64,000 nt of DNA from Actinospineispora acaciae DSM 45401 (GCF_000620785.1 NZ_JIAI01000014.1:62001-126000); one strand, 5' to 3'. Shown: positions 35,046 through 44,800, numbered from the stretch's first letter. Notes: generated by a model from the letters alone, not told the origin. Numbers and translations are program-made.

Positions 35046-35104
35046 CCGAAATACCCTGCACGAGAGCCCGAGCAAGGTCACCAGCTCGCGGCTAGTCTCG
35101 GAGG

Positions 35105-36832
35105 ATGACCGAGCTTCTGGACCAGCGCGGTGTTCCAGCGAACCATGGTCACGCCGCCGAACGGGCGACCCAAGACCCGACCGTGGGCGAGCGCTTCCGC
35201 ACCCACACGGTGACGAACCAGGCGCCCCCGCTGGACGGCTACGACCCGCTGGCCTGCGACCCGGCCCTGGCCGACGCCATCCGCACCGAGGCCCCCGAGG
35301 CGTCAGAGTCCGCCCTGACCCGCCTCGCCGAGCTGGCGCGCACGGTGGTCGGCTCGGCGGAGGGCCGCGAGCACGCCCGGCTGGCCAACGAGCACGAACC
35401 GGTCCTGCGCAGCCACGACAGGTACGGCAACCGGATCGACGAGGTCGAGTACCACCCGTCCTGGCACTGGCTGATGGAGCGCTCGGTCCAGGCCGGGGCG
35501 CACGCCGCGCCCTGGGCACCGGACGCCGGCCCCGGCGCGCACGTGGCCCGCGCCGGCGCGTTCTACCTGATGAGCCAGCTCGAGCAGGGACACTGCTGCC
35601 CGATCTCGATGACGTACGCGGCGGTGCCGGCGCTGCGCAACGACCCCGAGCTGGCCGCCCGCTACGAACCCGGCCTGAGCGCCTCGACCTACCTCCCCGG
35701 CCTGGCCGAGCCCACCGGCAAGGCGGCCCTGCTGGCCGGCATGTCGATGACCGAGAAGCAGGGCGGCTCGGACGTACGCGCCGGCAGCACCGTGGCGACC
35801 CCCACCGGGGATGGCACCTACCGGCTGGTCGGCCACAAGTGGTTCACCTCGGCGCCGATGTGCGACCTGTTCCTCACCCTGGCCCAGGCCCCCGGCGGGC
35901 TGACCTGCTTCGTGCTGCCCAGGGTGCTCCCGGACGGCACCCGCAACGGTTTCCGGGTCATGCGGCTGAAGGACAAGCTGGGCAACCGGTCCAACGCCTC
36001 GGCGGAGATCGAGTACGCCGACGCGCTCGGCTGGCGGCTCGGCGACGAGGGCCGGGGCGTGCGGACGATCATCGACATGGTGTCCGCGACCAGGCTGGAC
36101 TGCGTGCTCGGCTCCGCCGCCCTGATCCGTATCGCGCTGACCGAGGCCGCGCACCACATCGCGCACCGGTCGGCGTTCGGCGCCCGGCTGGCCGACCAGC
36201 CGCTGATGCGCTCCGTGGTCGCCGAGCTGGCCGCCGAGGCCGAGGCGTCCACCCGGCTGGCGTTCCGGCTGGCCGGGGCGGCGGACCGGGGCGGCCGCGA
36301 CGAGCGCGCGCTGCTGCGGCTGGCGCTGCCGGTGTCGAAGTACCTGGTGTGCAAGCGGGCCACCACGGTGGTCGCGGAGGCTGCCGAATGCCTCGGCGGC
36401 AACGGCTACGTCGAGGAGTCCGGGCTGCCCAGGCTGTACCGGGAGGCGCCGCTGAACTCCATCTGGGAGGGCTCCGGCAACGTCAACGCGCTGGACGCGC
36501 TGCGCGCCATCGCCCGCTCGCCGGAGAGCGTGGACGCCGTGCTCGCCGAGATCGACGCGGCGGCCGGGCAGTCGTCTGCGTTCGACGCGGCCGTCCGCGC
36601 GCTGCGCGCCGAGCTGTCCGCGCCGGACGAGCGGCGCGCGCGGCGGCTGGCCGAGCTGATGGGCGTGTGCCTGCAGGGCTCGGTCCTGGTGCGGCACGCG
36701 CCGAGCGAGGTCACCGAGGTGTTCCTGGCCGCCCGGTTCGGCGACGAGCCCAACTGGCGCACCGCCGGCACCCACACCGCCTCGGATGCCGCCACCGCCG
36801 CCACCCTGGCCAGGGTGACACCGCACGCCTAG
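35105..36832 (+). CDS. acyl-CoA dehydrogenase family protein, AidB-like
   Basis: A 575-residue FAD enzyme, longer than ordinary acyl-CoA dehydrogenases (about 380) and like E. coli AidB or the adaptive-response isovaleryl-CoA dehydrogenase relatives. The AidB-like N-terminal region includes YHPSWHWLMERSVQAG. The FAD-binding block is AGMSMTEKQGGSDVRA, followed by YRLVGHKWFTSAPMCD. Near the end, ECLGGNGYVEESGLPRLYRE and IWEGSGNVNALD are family hallmarks. AidB is linked to alkylation stress but its reaction is unsettled. The gene is divergent from the transglycosylase with about 60 bases between. Confidence 0.85.
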   Translation: MTELLDQRGVPANHGHAAERATQDPTVGERFRTHTVTNQAPPLDGYDPLACDPALADAIRTEAPEASESALTRLAELARTVVGSAEGREHARLANEHEPVLRSHDRYGNRIDEVEYHPSWHWLMERSVQAGAHAAPWAPDAGPGAHVARAGAFYLMSQLEQGHCCPISMTYAAVPALRNDPELAARYEPGLSASTYLPGLAEPTGKAALLAGMSMTEKQGGSDVRAGSTVATPTGDGTYRLVGHKWFTSAPMCDLFLTLAQAPGGLTCFVLPRVLPDGTRNGFRVMRLKDKLGNRSNASAEIEYADALGWRLGDEGRGVRTIIDMVSATRLDCVLGSAALIRIALTEAAHHIAHRSAFGARLADQPLMRSVVAELAAEAEASTRLAFRLAGAADRGGRDERALLRLALPVSKYLVCKRATTVVAEAAECLGGNGYVEESGLPRLYREAPLNSIWEGSGNVNALDALRAIARSPESVDAVLAEIDAAAGQSSAFDAAVRALRAELSAPDERRARRLAELMGVCLQGSVLVRHAPSEVTEVFLAARFGDEPNWRTAGTHTASDAATAATLARVTPHA

Positions 36833-37131
36833 GCGACGGTCACGTGCCGGGGCCAGCCCTCAGGCGCGCCCGACAAAAAGGGCGCTACGACAAAAAGGGA
36901 AGGCTAAACCCCGTTAAGCCGGAAGAAAAGAAGATCGGCACGACGAAAAAGGCCGACGAAAAGAAGAGATCCGGCCGTCACGTGTGTTCCTCGGCATCCC
37001 ATGCCGGTCACCAGCTAGCCGTGGACGCAACAACCCCACCTCCCCTCGTCGGCTGGACGAGCCACCTCGCCCGCATGCTCGTATAGTGCTCGACCGTCGT
37101 CGGGGCGTCAACCAGCGTCAGGATCAAATCT
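36833..37131. other. gap with an A-rich, lysine-codon-like island
   Basis: About 300 bases lie between the acyl-CoA dehydrogenase and the membrane protein. From 36870 to 36985 the plus strand is unusually A-rich, with two copies of CGACAAAAAGGG 17 bases apart (36871 and 36888) and runs such as GAAGAAAAGAAG. One frame reads YDKKGRLNPVKPEEKK and TTKKADEKKRSG, but I find no start signal. TATAGT at 37082-37087 is a likely -10 for the following gene. Confidence 0.5.
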
Positions 37132-37734
37132 TTGTCAACCACCGAGCTGATAATCACATTGGTGACCGCTGTGATCGGCGCGCTGATCGGAATCGTCACC
37201 GCGCATTATTACTACCGCAAGGGCGGGGCGGCGCGCCCGGGACTGCTCGTCGGCATGGAAGAGCTCGCCCGAATCGACCCGTCGACGCTGGGTGTGCAGG
37301 TCGACATGCGGATCGGCACGATCAAGGTGACCAACCTGGTGGTGCTGGAGATCGCGGTGACCAACAGCGGCCACCGCGACCTCATGGTCCGCGACGCCGC
37401 CGACCCGGAGAAGCACGCGCTGCGCCCGCGCGTCGAGCTCCCGGAGGGACTGCGCTCGCTCGCGGACCCATGGAACCCGGACGGAGTCGCGCCCGGCGCC
37501 GATGTGCGGATCGCACGACAGCTGCGCAACGACAACCGGCAGTTGCTCTTCGTCCACCTGCATCGCCTCGCCCGAGGCGCCACCTCGAAGGCACGGGTGC
37601 TGTGCAGCTACCGGACGGAAAACCCGCCGGGGCGGCTGTCCGGAGCCGATCTCCGGTTCTTCCCCGGGTTCCTGCCGAACGTCGACATTCGCCCGGCCGG
37701 CCTGCTCAGGGAGGCGGGCCGGGTTCCCGAATAG
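37132..37734 (+). CDS. N-terminally anchored membrane protein of unknown function
   Basis: A 200-residue protein with one N-terminal membrane helix (LIITLVTAVIGALIGIVTAHYYY, residues 6-28) followed by RKGGAAR, so the body is probably cytoplasmic. The soluble part is beta-rich (MRIGTIKVTNLVVLEIAVTNSGHRDLMVRDAA) and resembles an immunoglobulin-like or beta-sandwich domain. I do not recognise the family. The TTG start has only a weak AGGAT site. TATAGT 45 bases upstream is a good -10. Its neighbours give no clue. Confidence 0.6.
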   Translation: MSTTELIITLVTAVIGALIGIVTAHYYYRKGGAARPGLLVGMEELARIDPSTLGVQVDMRIGTIKVTNLVVLEIAVTNSGHRDLMVRDAADPEKHALRPRVELPEGLRSLADPWNPDGVAPGADVRIARQLRNDNRQLLFVHLHRLARGATSKARVLCSYRTENPPGRLSGADLRFFPGFLPNVDIRPAGLLREAGRVPE

Positions 37735-37819
37735 CGGTGCCGGTATCGGCTCGCGGAAGGTTACCCGCGGACATAGAGTTCGGTCTGGATACCGGCCGGG
37801 GGCGAGGGAGGGGATCGGT

Positions 37820-39283
37820 GTGGTTGACGCCGCGCTTGTGTACGGGAGCGCCACCGAGCTGACGGAGGCGATGGCCAGCGGCCGCGTCTCGTCGGTCGAG
37901 CTGACCGAGGCCGCCATCGCACGGATCGAACGGCACGACGCGACGATCAACGCGGTGTGCGTGCCGGACTTCGAGCGGGCGCTCGCGGCCGCCAGGGACG
38001 CCGACGCCGCGCGTGCTCGCGGTGAGGTCACGCCGCTGCTCGGCGTCCCGATGACCGTCAAGGAGTCGTACCACGTCGCCGGCCTGCCCACGACCTGGGG
38101 ATTCTCGGCGTTCGCCGACTTCGTCCCGGACGCCGACGCGGTGGCGGTGGCGCGGGTCAAGGCGGCCGGGGCCGTCGTGCTGGGCAAGACCAACGTGCCG
38201 GTCGGCCTCGGCGACTTCCAGAGCTACAACGACCTCTACGGCACCACCCGCAACCCCTGGAACCCCGACCGCATCCCGGGCGGCTCCTCCGGTGGCTCGT
38301 CGGCCGCGCTCGCGGCGGGGTACGGGCCGCTGTCGCTGGGCTCGGACATCGGCGGTTCGCTGCGCAACCCGGCGCACTACTGCGGCGTCTACGCGCACAA
38401 GCCGTCGCTCGGGCTGTTGACGGCGCGCGGGCACACCCCGCCCGGCGTGCCGGCCGTGCCGGGCGAGAGCGACCTCGCGGTGATCGGGCCGATGGCGCGC
38501 ACCCCCGGCGACCTCTCCCTGCTGCTGGACATCCTCGCCGAGCCCGACGAGCTGTCCCTCGGCACCGCCTACCGGCTCGCGCTCCCGCCGTCGCGGCACA
38601 CCGACCTGGCCGACTTCCGGGTGCTGGTGCTCGACGCCCACCCGCTGATGCCCAGCTCGACCAGCGTCCGGAACGCGATCAACGACTTCGCGACCGAGCT
38701 GGCCAACGCCGGGGCGAAGGTGACGCGGGACAGCCCGCTGCTGCCCGACCTGAGCGACGCCGCCCGGCTCTACATGCGCCTGCTGATCTCCTTCCTCTAC
38801 GCGAACATCCCGTCGGAGCAGTACGAGGCCGTCCGCGAGGCGGCCGCCGGGCTCGACCCGGACGACCGGAGCCTCGCCGCCGAGCGCACCAGGGGCGGGG
38901 CACTCAGCCACCGGGACTGGGTCATCGCCGACGGCCGGCGCGCGGTCCTGCGCCAGCAGTGGCGGGAGCTGTTCGCCGAGTTCGACGTGGTGCTCTGCCC
39001 GGTCATGTCGACGCCGGCGATCCCGCACGACCACAGCGGCATGGCGGAGCGGCGGATCACCGTCGACGGGACCGACTACGAGTACTTCGACCAGTTGGCC
39101 ATGGCCGGCGTGGCGACGCTGCCCGGCCTGCCGGCCACCGCGCTGCCCATCGGCCGCTCCGAGGAGAACCTGCCGATCGGGGTGCAGGCGATCGGGCCGA
39201 TGTACGGCGACCGCACCACGCTGAGGTTCGCCGAGCTGGCCGAGCAACTGGTCGGCGGCTTCACGCCCCCGCCGCTGGACTGA
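37820..39283 (+). CDS. amidase, amidase-signature family
   Basis: A 487-residue amidase of the GatA/fatty-acid-amide-hydrolase fold. The Ser-cisSer-Lys triad is visible: Lys81 in GVPMTVKESYHV, then GGSSGGSSAAL with the bridging serine, and the nucleophile in GSDIGGSLRNPA. The remaining sequence, including DVVLCPVMSTPAIPHD, is typical. GatB and GatC partners are absent, so a free-standing amide hydrolase is more likely than tRNA-Gln amidotransferase. GGGAGGGG selects the GTG at 37820. The 3' end overlaps the convergent DUF501 gene by 23 bases. Confidence 0.88.
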   Translation: MVDAALVYGSATELTEAMASGRVSSVELTEAAIARIERHDATINAVCVPDFERALAAARDADAARARGEVTPLLGVPMTVKESYHVAGLPTTWGFSAFADFVPDADAVAVARVKAAGAVVLGKTNVPVGLGDFQSYNDLYGTTRNPWNPDRIPGGSSGGSSAALAAGYGPLSLGSDIGGSLRNPAHYCGVYAHKPSLGLLTARGHTPPGVPAVPGESDLAVIGPMARTPGDLSLLLDILAEPDELSLGTAYRLALPPSRHTDLADFRVLVLDAHPLMPSSTSVRNAINDFATELANAGAKVTRDSPLLPDLSDAARLYMRLLISFLYANIPSEQYEAVREAAAGLDPDDRSLAAERTRGGALSHRDWVIADGRRAVLRQQWRELFAEFDVVLCPVMSTPAIPHDHSGMAERRITVDGTDYEYFDQLAMAGVATLPGLPATALPIGRSEENLPIGVQAIGPMYGDRTTLRFAELAEQLVGGFTPPPLD

Positions 39284-39779
39284 CACAAGGCGTGACGCAC
39301 GGGCCGGCGCGCCACCAGTCGCCCAGCTCGGCGAGCGCCTCGTCGCCGAACGGGTTCACCCCGGGGCCGGCCGCCAGCGCGTGCCCGACGTGTACGTGCA
39401 GGCACTTCACCCTGGTCGGCATGCCGCCGGCGCTGACGTCGGTACCCAGCGGTTCGAGGGCGTCGCGCTCGGCCAGGTAGCGCTCGTGGGCGCGGCGGTA
39501 GGCGGCGGCCAGCTCGGGGTCGGCGGCCAGCCGGTCGGTCATCGCGCGCATCCGCCCGGCCGCCTCCAGGCCGCCGACCTGCGAGCACAGCCGCGCGCAG
39601 GTCAGGTAGTAGAGCGTGGGGAACGGCGTGCCGTCCTCCAGGCGGGGGTGGGTACGGACCACGGCCGGCAGCCCGCACGGGCAGCGGTACGCCACGTCGT
39701 GCAGCCCCCGGGGCCGGCGTCCGAGCTGGGCGGCCACCGCGTCCCGGTCCGCCTCGGTCACGGTCGTCGGCTCGGTCAC
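39261..39779 (-). CDS. DUF501 protein (Rv1025-like)
   Basis: A 172-residue protein of the DUF501 family found next to ftsB and eno in actinobacteria. It begins VTEADRDAVAAQLGRRPRGL. A conserved cysteine region follows (VAYRCPCGLPAVV, then YYLTCARLCSQVGGLEA), with the block PTRVKCLHVHVGHALAAGPGVNPFGDEAL near the end. The Cys/His arrangement hints at metal binding. Function is unknown. It overlaps the amidase at its 3' end. Seven bases separate its start from the ftsB stop, so it belongs to the eno-ftsB transcript. Confidence 0.85.
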   Translation of the reverse strand: MTEPTTVTEADRDAVAAQLGRRPRGLHDVAYRCPCGLPAVVRTHPRLEDGTPFPTLYYLTCARLCSQVGGLEAAGRMRAMTDRLAADPELAAAYRRAHERYLAERDALEPLGTDVSAGGMPTRVKCLHVHVGHALAAGPGVNPFGDEALAELGDWWRAGPCVTPCVSPAAGA

Positions 39780-39786
39780 TTCGGCG

Positions 39787-40434
39787 TCATTTCGGCGGTG
39801 CTCCTCGCAGGTCTGTCCACAGCTTGTCGAACCACGGGGCGCGCGCGGCGGCCTCCGCGTCCGGGGTCGTCGAGGGCACGTCGCTGGGCAGCTGCACGAC
39901 GTAGGGCGTCTCCCCCGGCCAGACATACCCGAGCCGCTGGCGGGCCTCGGCGGCCACCGCGGCCGGGTCGCGGAGCTCGTCGCGGCGGCGGGTCTGCTGG
40001 TCCACCTGCTCGGTCAGCTGTCGCTGCCTGGCCTGCAGCGCGGACAGCTCCTGGCGCTGGGTCAGGAAGTTGCGCAGCGGCACCGCCACGGTCAGCGCCA
40101 GCGCGCACACCACCAGCGCGAGCACCGCGGCGTGCCGGGTCGAGGACACCCCGAGCATGCCCGAGGTGGCCACCGCGACCCGGTGCGCCCGGCTGCCCCT
40201 GATCGCGTCCGACGCACCACCGGCGGCGGCGCCGCGCACCTTGCCGCCCGGCGTCGGCGATGCCCGGACCGGGCTCGCGTTCGAACCCCGATCCGCCCGC
40301 CCGGTACCCGACGCCCGCCCAGTCGCCGACGCCCGCCCGGTACCCGAGGCGCGCCCCGTGCCGGTGCCGCGCGGATCGCCGGACGGCCGGCCCCGTCCGG
40401 ACCGCGCCCGGCCGGGGTCACCAGCGGCAGGCAT
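39787..40434 (-). CDS. ftsB: septum formation initiator FtsB/DivIC
   Basis: FtsB is a bitopic division protein that joins FtsL and FtsQ at the septum. The 215-residue protein has a long basic cytoplasmic N-terminus, a membrane helix at about residues 101-120 (VLALVVCALALTVAVPL) and a coiled coil at 121-155 (ELSALQARQRQLTEQV). The FtsB end motif RQRLGYVWPGETPYVV follows. Residues 25-47 hold four GTGRAS-type repeats, an unusual insertion in the cytoplasmic tail. It follows eno by eight bases and precedes the DUF501 gene, as in M. tuberculosis. Confidence 0.9.
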   Translation of the reverse strand: MPAAGDPGRARSGRGRPSGDPRGTGTGRASGTGRASATGRASGTGRADRGSNASPVRASPTPGGKVRGAAAGGASDAIRGSRAHRVAVATSGMLGVSSTRHAAVLALVVCALALTVAVPLRNFLTQRQELSALQARQRQLTEQVDQQTRRRDELRDPAAVAAEARQRLGYVWPGETPYVVQLPSDVPSTTPDAEAAARAPWFDKLWTDLRGAPPK

Positions 40435-40442
40435 GTACTCCC

Positions 40443-41753
<1,311 letters not shown>

Positions 41754-41828
41754 TCAAGCATTGGGTATCGGTCCCGCAGAGCCTAACCGCCGGGCCCGAG
41801 CGGGCTCCCGTGCGCCGCGCCACCAAAC

Positions 41829-42434
41829 CTACGCCCGCCCGGGTCGGTAGCCGGCCTCCCGGAGCACCGCGGTCAGGTAGTCCTTGATCTCGGCGCGGCG
41901 GCTGGTGTCCGGATAGCCGCCGAGGTGGTGCAGGACCGCACCGTTGAGCAGGCCCAGGAGTACCTCGGTGTTGCCGTGCTCGGGGAGCTGGCCGTGCGCG
42001 CGGGCGCGGTCCAGGGTGGCTCGTACCGCCTCGCCGCGCCGGTGGCCGTGGGCCTCGCGGTAGGCCTCCAGCAGTTGGGGGAAGTCGTCGACCGCGCCGT
42101 AGAGCCGGCGCAGCATCCGCCGGTTGCGCGGCCGGGCGAGGTAATCCGCCCAGTCGTCGAGCATCCGGTCGAGGTCCGGCCAGTCCGGCCATTCGGGCCG
42201 CTGGTGGTCCTCGTTGTCCACCCGGTCCGCCCACTCGATCGCCCGCGCCAGCAGCGTCGTCTTGTCGGGGAACCGGCGGTAGACGGTCGCGCGGGTGACG
42301 CGGGCGCGGCGGGCGACCTGCTCGATGCTGGTCGCCCCGGCGCCGCACTCGGTGAACAGCTCGAAGGCGGCGGCCATGATCGCCAGATCCGTCCGCTGGT
42401 CGCGCGGGCGACCTGGACGCCGTGGGGGTTGCAC
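41829..42434 (-). CDS. TetR-family transcriptional regulator
   Basis: A 201-residue TetR repressor. The helix-turn-helix at residues 14-60 reads IMAAAFELFTECGAGATSIEQVA, then RATVYRRFPDKTTLL. The C-terminal ligand domain is helical. The 27-bp palindrome at 42441-42467 begins six bases from its GTG start. Read on the minus strand, the palindrome supplies TATTGT about eight bases before the GTG, so the gene is probably leaderless and self-repressed. A near-identical palindrome at 8275-8301 suggests a second target. The ligand is unknown. Confidence 0.88.
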   Translation of the reverse strand: MQPPRRPGRPRDQRTDLAIMAAAFELFTECGAGATSIEQVARRARVTRATVYRRFPDKTTLLARAIEWADRVDNEDHQRPEWPDWPDLDRMLDDWADYLARPRNRRMLRRLYGAVDDFPQLLEAYREAHGHRRGEAVRATLDRARAHGQLPEHGNTEVLLGLLNGAVLHHLGGYPDTSRRAEIKDYLTAVLREAGYRPGRA

Positions 42435-42440
42435 GTGAAA

Positions 42441-42467
42441 AACAATACAATGCTGCGTTGTATTGTT
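42441..42467. promoter_or_regulatory. 27-bp TetR-type operator, copy 2
   Basis: Arms AACAATACAA and TTGTATTGTT are perfect 10-bp inverted repeats around TGCTGCG. The element fills the 39-base gap between the TetR and methyltransferase starts. It contains TATTGT on both strands, each placed as a -10 for one gene. A bound repressor would block both promoters. Confidence 0.8.
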
Positions 42468-42473
42468 ACGGAC

Positions 42474-43292
42474 GTGAGCCGCGAAAAGATCACCCTGTCC
42501 GGCGCTCAGGAGACCCTGCTCGCCACCCTGTACGGCCGCGCGCTGGACAGCCGCTCACCGAACTCCGTGCTCGGCGACCACGAGGCCGCCCGCGCCGTCG
42601 ACCGGATCGACTACGACTTCGGCCGGACCGGGATCTCGGCGACCACCGCCGCCGGCGTCGCACTGCGCGCCCACCAGCTCGACGGCTGGACCCGCGAGTT
42701 CCTGGCCGAACACGAACACGCCACCGTGCTGCACCTGGCCTGCGGCCTGGACACCCGCGTGCACCGGCTCGCCCCCGCCCCCACCGTTCGCTGGTTCGAC
42801 GTCGACTACCCCGAGGTGGTCGACCTGCGCGAGCGCCTGCTCCCCCCGCCCGGCGGCGACTACCACCCGATCGGCACCTCCGTCACCGACGAAGCCTGGC
42901 TCGACCAGGTGCCCTCCGACCGCCCCACGGTCACCGTCTTCGAGGGCCTCAGCATGTACCTGATCAAGCAGGACGGCCGGCGGCTCATCGAGCGGATCAC
43001 CGGCCGATTCCCGAGCGGCCAACTGCTGTTCGACTGCTACGGCACGATCGGCATCCGGCTACAGAAGCTCGTGCCGGCGGTGCGCAACGCCGGCGCCACC
43101 CTGCACTGGGGCATCGACGACCCGCACGAACTGGAGAACTGGCACCAGGGCCTGCGGCTGCTGGACGCGATACGCAGCGTCGACGTCCCCGGGCTGGACA
43201 AGCTGCCCGCGTCGGGCCGGCTGGGCATGCGGGTGATGGCGCACATCCCCGGGCTGCGCGACATCGGCCGGATCCTGCGCTACCGGTTCTGA
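42474..43292 (+). CDS. class I SAM methyltransferase, LCMT/PpmP-like
   Basis: A 272-residue methyltransferase of the leucine carboxyl methyltransferase-like family, which in actinomycetes includes O-methyltransferases of polyketide and other pathways. The SAM site is VLHLACGLDTRVHRL near residue 83. VRWFDVDYPEVVDLRERLL is the next conserved block, and VFEGLSMYL the catalytic-side motif. The substrate is unknown. The GTG start lies seven bases after the operator and eight after a -10 (TATTGT), so the transcript is probably leaderless and repressed by the divergent TetR protein. Confidence 0.85.
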   Translation: MSREKITLSGAQETLLATLYGRALDSRSPNSVLGDHEAARAVDRIDYDFGRTGISATTAAGVALRAHQLDGWTREFLAEHEHATVLHLACGLDTRVHRLAPAPTVRWFDVDYPEVVDLRERLLPPPGGDYHPIGTSVTDEAWLDQVPSDRPTVTVFEGLSMYLIKQDGRRLIERITGRFPSGQLLFDCYGTIGIRLQKLVPAVRNAGATLHWGIDDPHELENWHQGLRLLDAIRSVDVPGLDKLPASGRLGMRVMAHIPGLRDIGRILRYRF

Positions 43293-43348
43293 GGCCGAGG
43301 GGCTCGCGCTCGCGCGTCGCGGCGGGTGGCTCTAGCGTAGGAACGACC

Positions 43349-43777
43349 ATGACGCAGGCTCCCTTCTCCGACAACGGCGACAACGGCGACGACAGAGACA
43401 ACAGCGACGACACCACATTCGCCTCGTTCAAGCGGGCCGAGGCCCTGCTGTCCCAGCGCCGCCCGCTGGACGCGGTGCAGGCCCTGCTCCCGGTGCTCGC
43501 CGCGCAGCCGGACGACGCCTCGGTGCACCTGCTCGCCGGCCGCGCGTTCCTGGACTCCGCACAGCTCCGCCGCGCCGAGGCCGCGTTCACCCGGGTACTG
43601 GAGATCGACCCGACCGAGCACTACGCCCGGTTCGCGCTGGGCAAGGCGCTGCAGCGGCAGGGCAGGCTGACCGAGTCGCTCGCCCAACTGCGCATGGCCG
43701 ACGCGATGGCCCCCCGCCCGGAGTACCAGGACGCGCTCGGCGAGGTCCGCGCACGCATCGCCATCGAGCAGGCCTGA
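43349..43777 (+). CDS. small tetratricopeptide-repeat protein
   Basis: A 142-residue protein. The acidic, asparagine-rich N-terminus (DNGDNGDDRDNSDD) is followed by about three TPR units: KRAEALLSQRRPLDAVQALLP, HLLAGRAFLDSAQLRRAEAAFTRVLEIDP and ARFALGKALQRQGRLTESLAQLRMAD. TPR domains bind partner proteins; no partner is evident. AGGA seven bases before the ATG serves as the ribosome site. It stands between the methyltransferase and the iron operon. Confidence 0.85.
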   Translation: MTQAPFSDNGDNGDDRDNSDDTTFASFKRAEALLSQRRPLDAVQALLPVLAAQPDDASVHLLAGRAFLDSAQLRRAEAAFTRVLEIDPTEHYARFALGKALQRQGRLTESLAQLRMADAMAPRPEYQDALGEVRARIAIEQA

Positions 43778-43870
43778 GCGGGGTTATCGCCAACTTTTGG
43801 CAGGTAGGCCCCCCGACGACCGGCCGTAGCGAGTTCGAGATCACGGTGCTATAGCTCTCGCCCGCGAGTC

Positions 43871-43907
43871 AGGTTAGGCTCCGCACCATGAGGTTAGGCT
43901 GGCCTTT
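43871..43907 (+). promoter_or_regulatory. IdeR/DmdR-type iron box before efeUOB
   Basis: The 19 bases at 43889-43907 match the iron-box consensus TTAGGTTAGGCTAACCTAA at 14 positions, with the left half nearly complete (AGGTTAGGCT). A second exact AGGTTAGGCT half lies 20 bases upstream at 43871-43880. Placed 28 bases before efeU, it implies repression by an iron-loaded DtxR-family regulator. Confidence 0.75.
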
Positions 43908-43934
43908 AAGTGCACTGATCGGCGAGGGCGCGGC

Positions 43935-44765
43935 ATGCTGAGCAACGCGCTGATCGGCCTGCGCGAGGGCCTGGAAGCCGCCCTGGTGGTGAGCATCCTG
44001 GTGGCGTTTCTGGTACGGAGTGAACGCCGCGCGGCGCTGCCCTGGGTCTGGGCCGGCGTGGCGGTGGCGGTCGCGCTGAGCGTCGGCGTCGGGGCGCTGC
44101 TCACGTTCGGCACCCAAAGCATGAGCTTCGAGGCGCAGGAGGCCTTCGGCGGCAGCATGTCCATCGTCGCGGTGGGCTTCGTCACCTGGATGATCTTCTG
44201 GATGCGGCGCACCGCCCGCGCGCTGTCCGGCGAGCTGCGCGACAAGCTGGCGCAGGCGCTGGAGATCGGCTCCTGGGCCGTGGTGCTGATGGCCTTCCTG
44301 GCGGTCGGCAGGGAGGGCCTGGAGACCGCGGTGTTCTTCTGGGCCGCCGCGCAGGCCGCCGGCGAGACCACCCAGCCGCTGATCGGCTTCCTGATCGGCA
44401 TCGCGGTCGCCGTGGCGCTGGCGTACCTGATCTACCGGGGCGCGGTCCGGATCAACATGGCCAAGTTCTTCAAGGTCACCGGCGTGCTGCTGATCTTCGT
44501 CGCGGCCGGCATCCTCGCCTACGGCGTGCACGACCTGCAGGAGGCCGCCATCCTGCCGGGCCTGCACACGCTGGCGTTCGACATCAGCGAGGCCGTCCCG
44601 CTCGACTCCTGGTACGGGACGCTGCTCAAGGGCATCTTCAACCTGTCTCCCCAGACCACCGTGCTGGAGGCCACGGTCTGGGTGCTGTACGTGGGCATCG
44701 TGCTCACGCTGTTCCTCCTGCCGATCCGCACCCGGCGCGCCACCACCACCGCCGCACCCGCCTGA
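43935..44765 (+). CDS. efeU: iron permease EfeU (FTR1 family)
   Basis: EfeU carries iron across the membrane in the EfeUOB system. The 276-residue protein has seven membrane helices and the two iron-binding REGLE motifs: residues 10-14 (LIGLREGLEAAL) and near residue 125 (VGREGLETAVFF). The C-terminus is short and cytoplasmic (IRTRRATTT). GGCGAGGG precedes the ATG. It is the first gene of efeUOB and lies behind an iron box. Confidence 0.93.
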   Translation: MLSNALIGLREGLEAALVVSILVAFLVRSERRAALPWVWAGVAVAVALSVGVGALLTFGTQSMSFEAQEAFGGSMSIVAVGFVTWMIFWMRRTARALSGELRDKLAQALEIGSWAVVLMAFLAVGREGLETAVFFWAAAQAAGETTQPLIGFLIGIAVAVALAYLIYRGAVRINMAKFFKVTGVLLIFVAAGILAYGVHDLQEAAILPGLHTLAFDISEAVPLDSWYGTLLKGIFNLSPQTTVLEATVWVLYVGIVLTLFLLPIRTRRATTTAAPA

Positions 44766-44800
44766 GCGCGGTCCCCTACCCCGCACCCCGAGGAGAACCC

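Noticed and set aside
33381-35519. Longer transglycosylase with an N-terminal extension to 35519
   Set aside because: The extension is Arg/Pro-rich, runs antisense into the AidB-like gene, and comes before a proper membrane anchor that has a usable start.
36870-37086. A lysine-rich small gene in the A-rich island
   Set aside because: No start codon with a ribosome site or promoter was found in the lysine-rich frame, so only the composition anomaly is reported.
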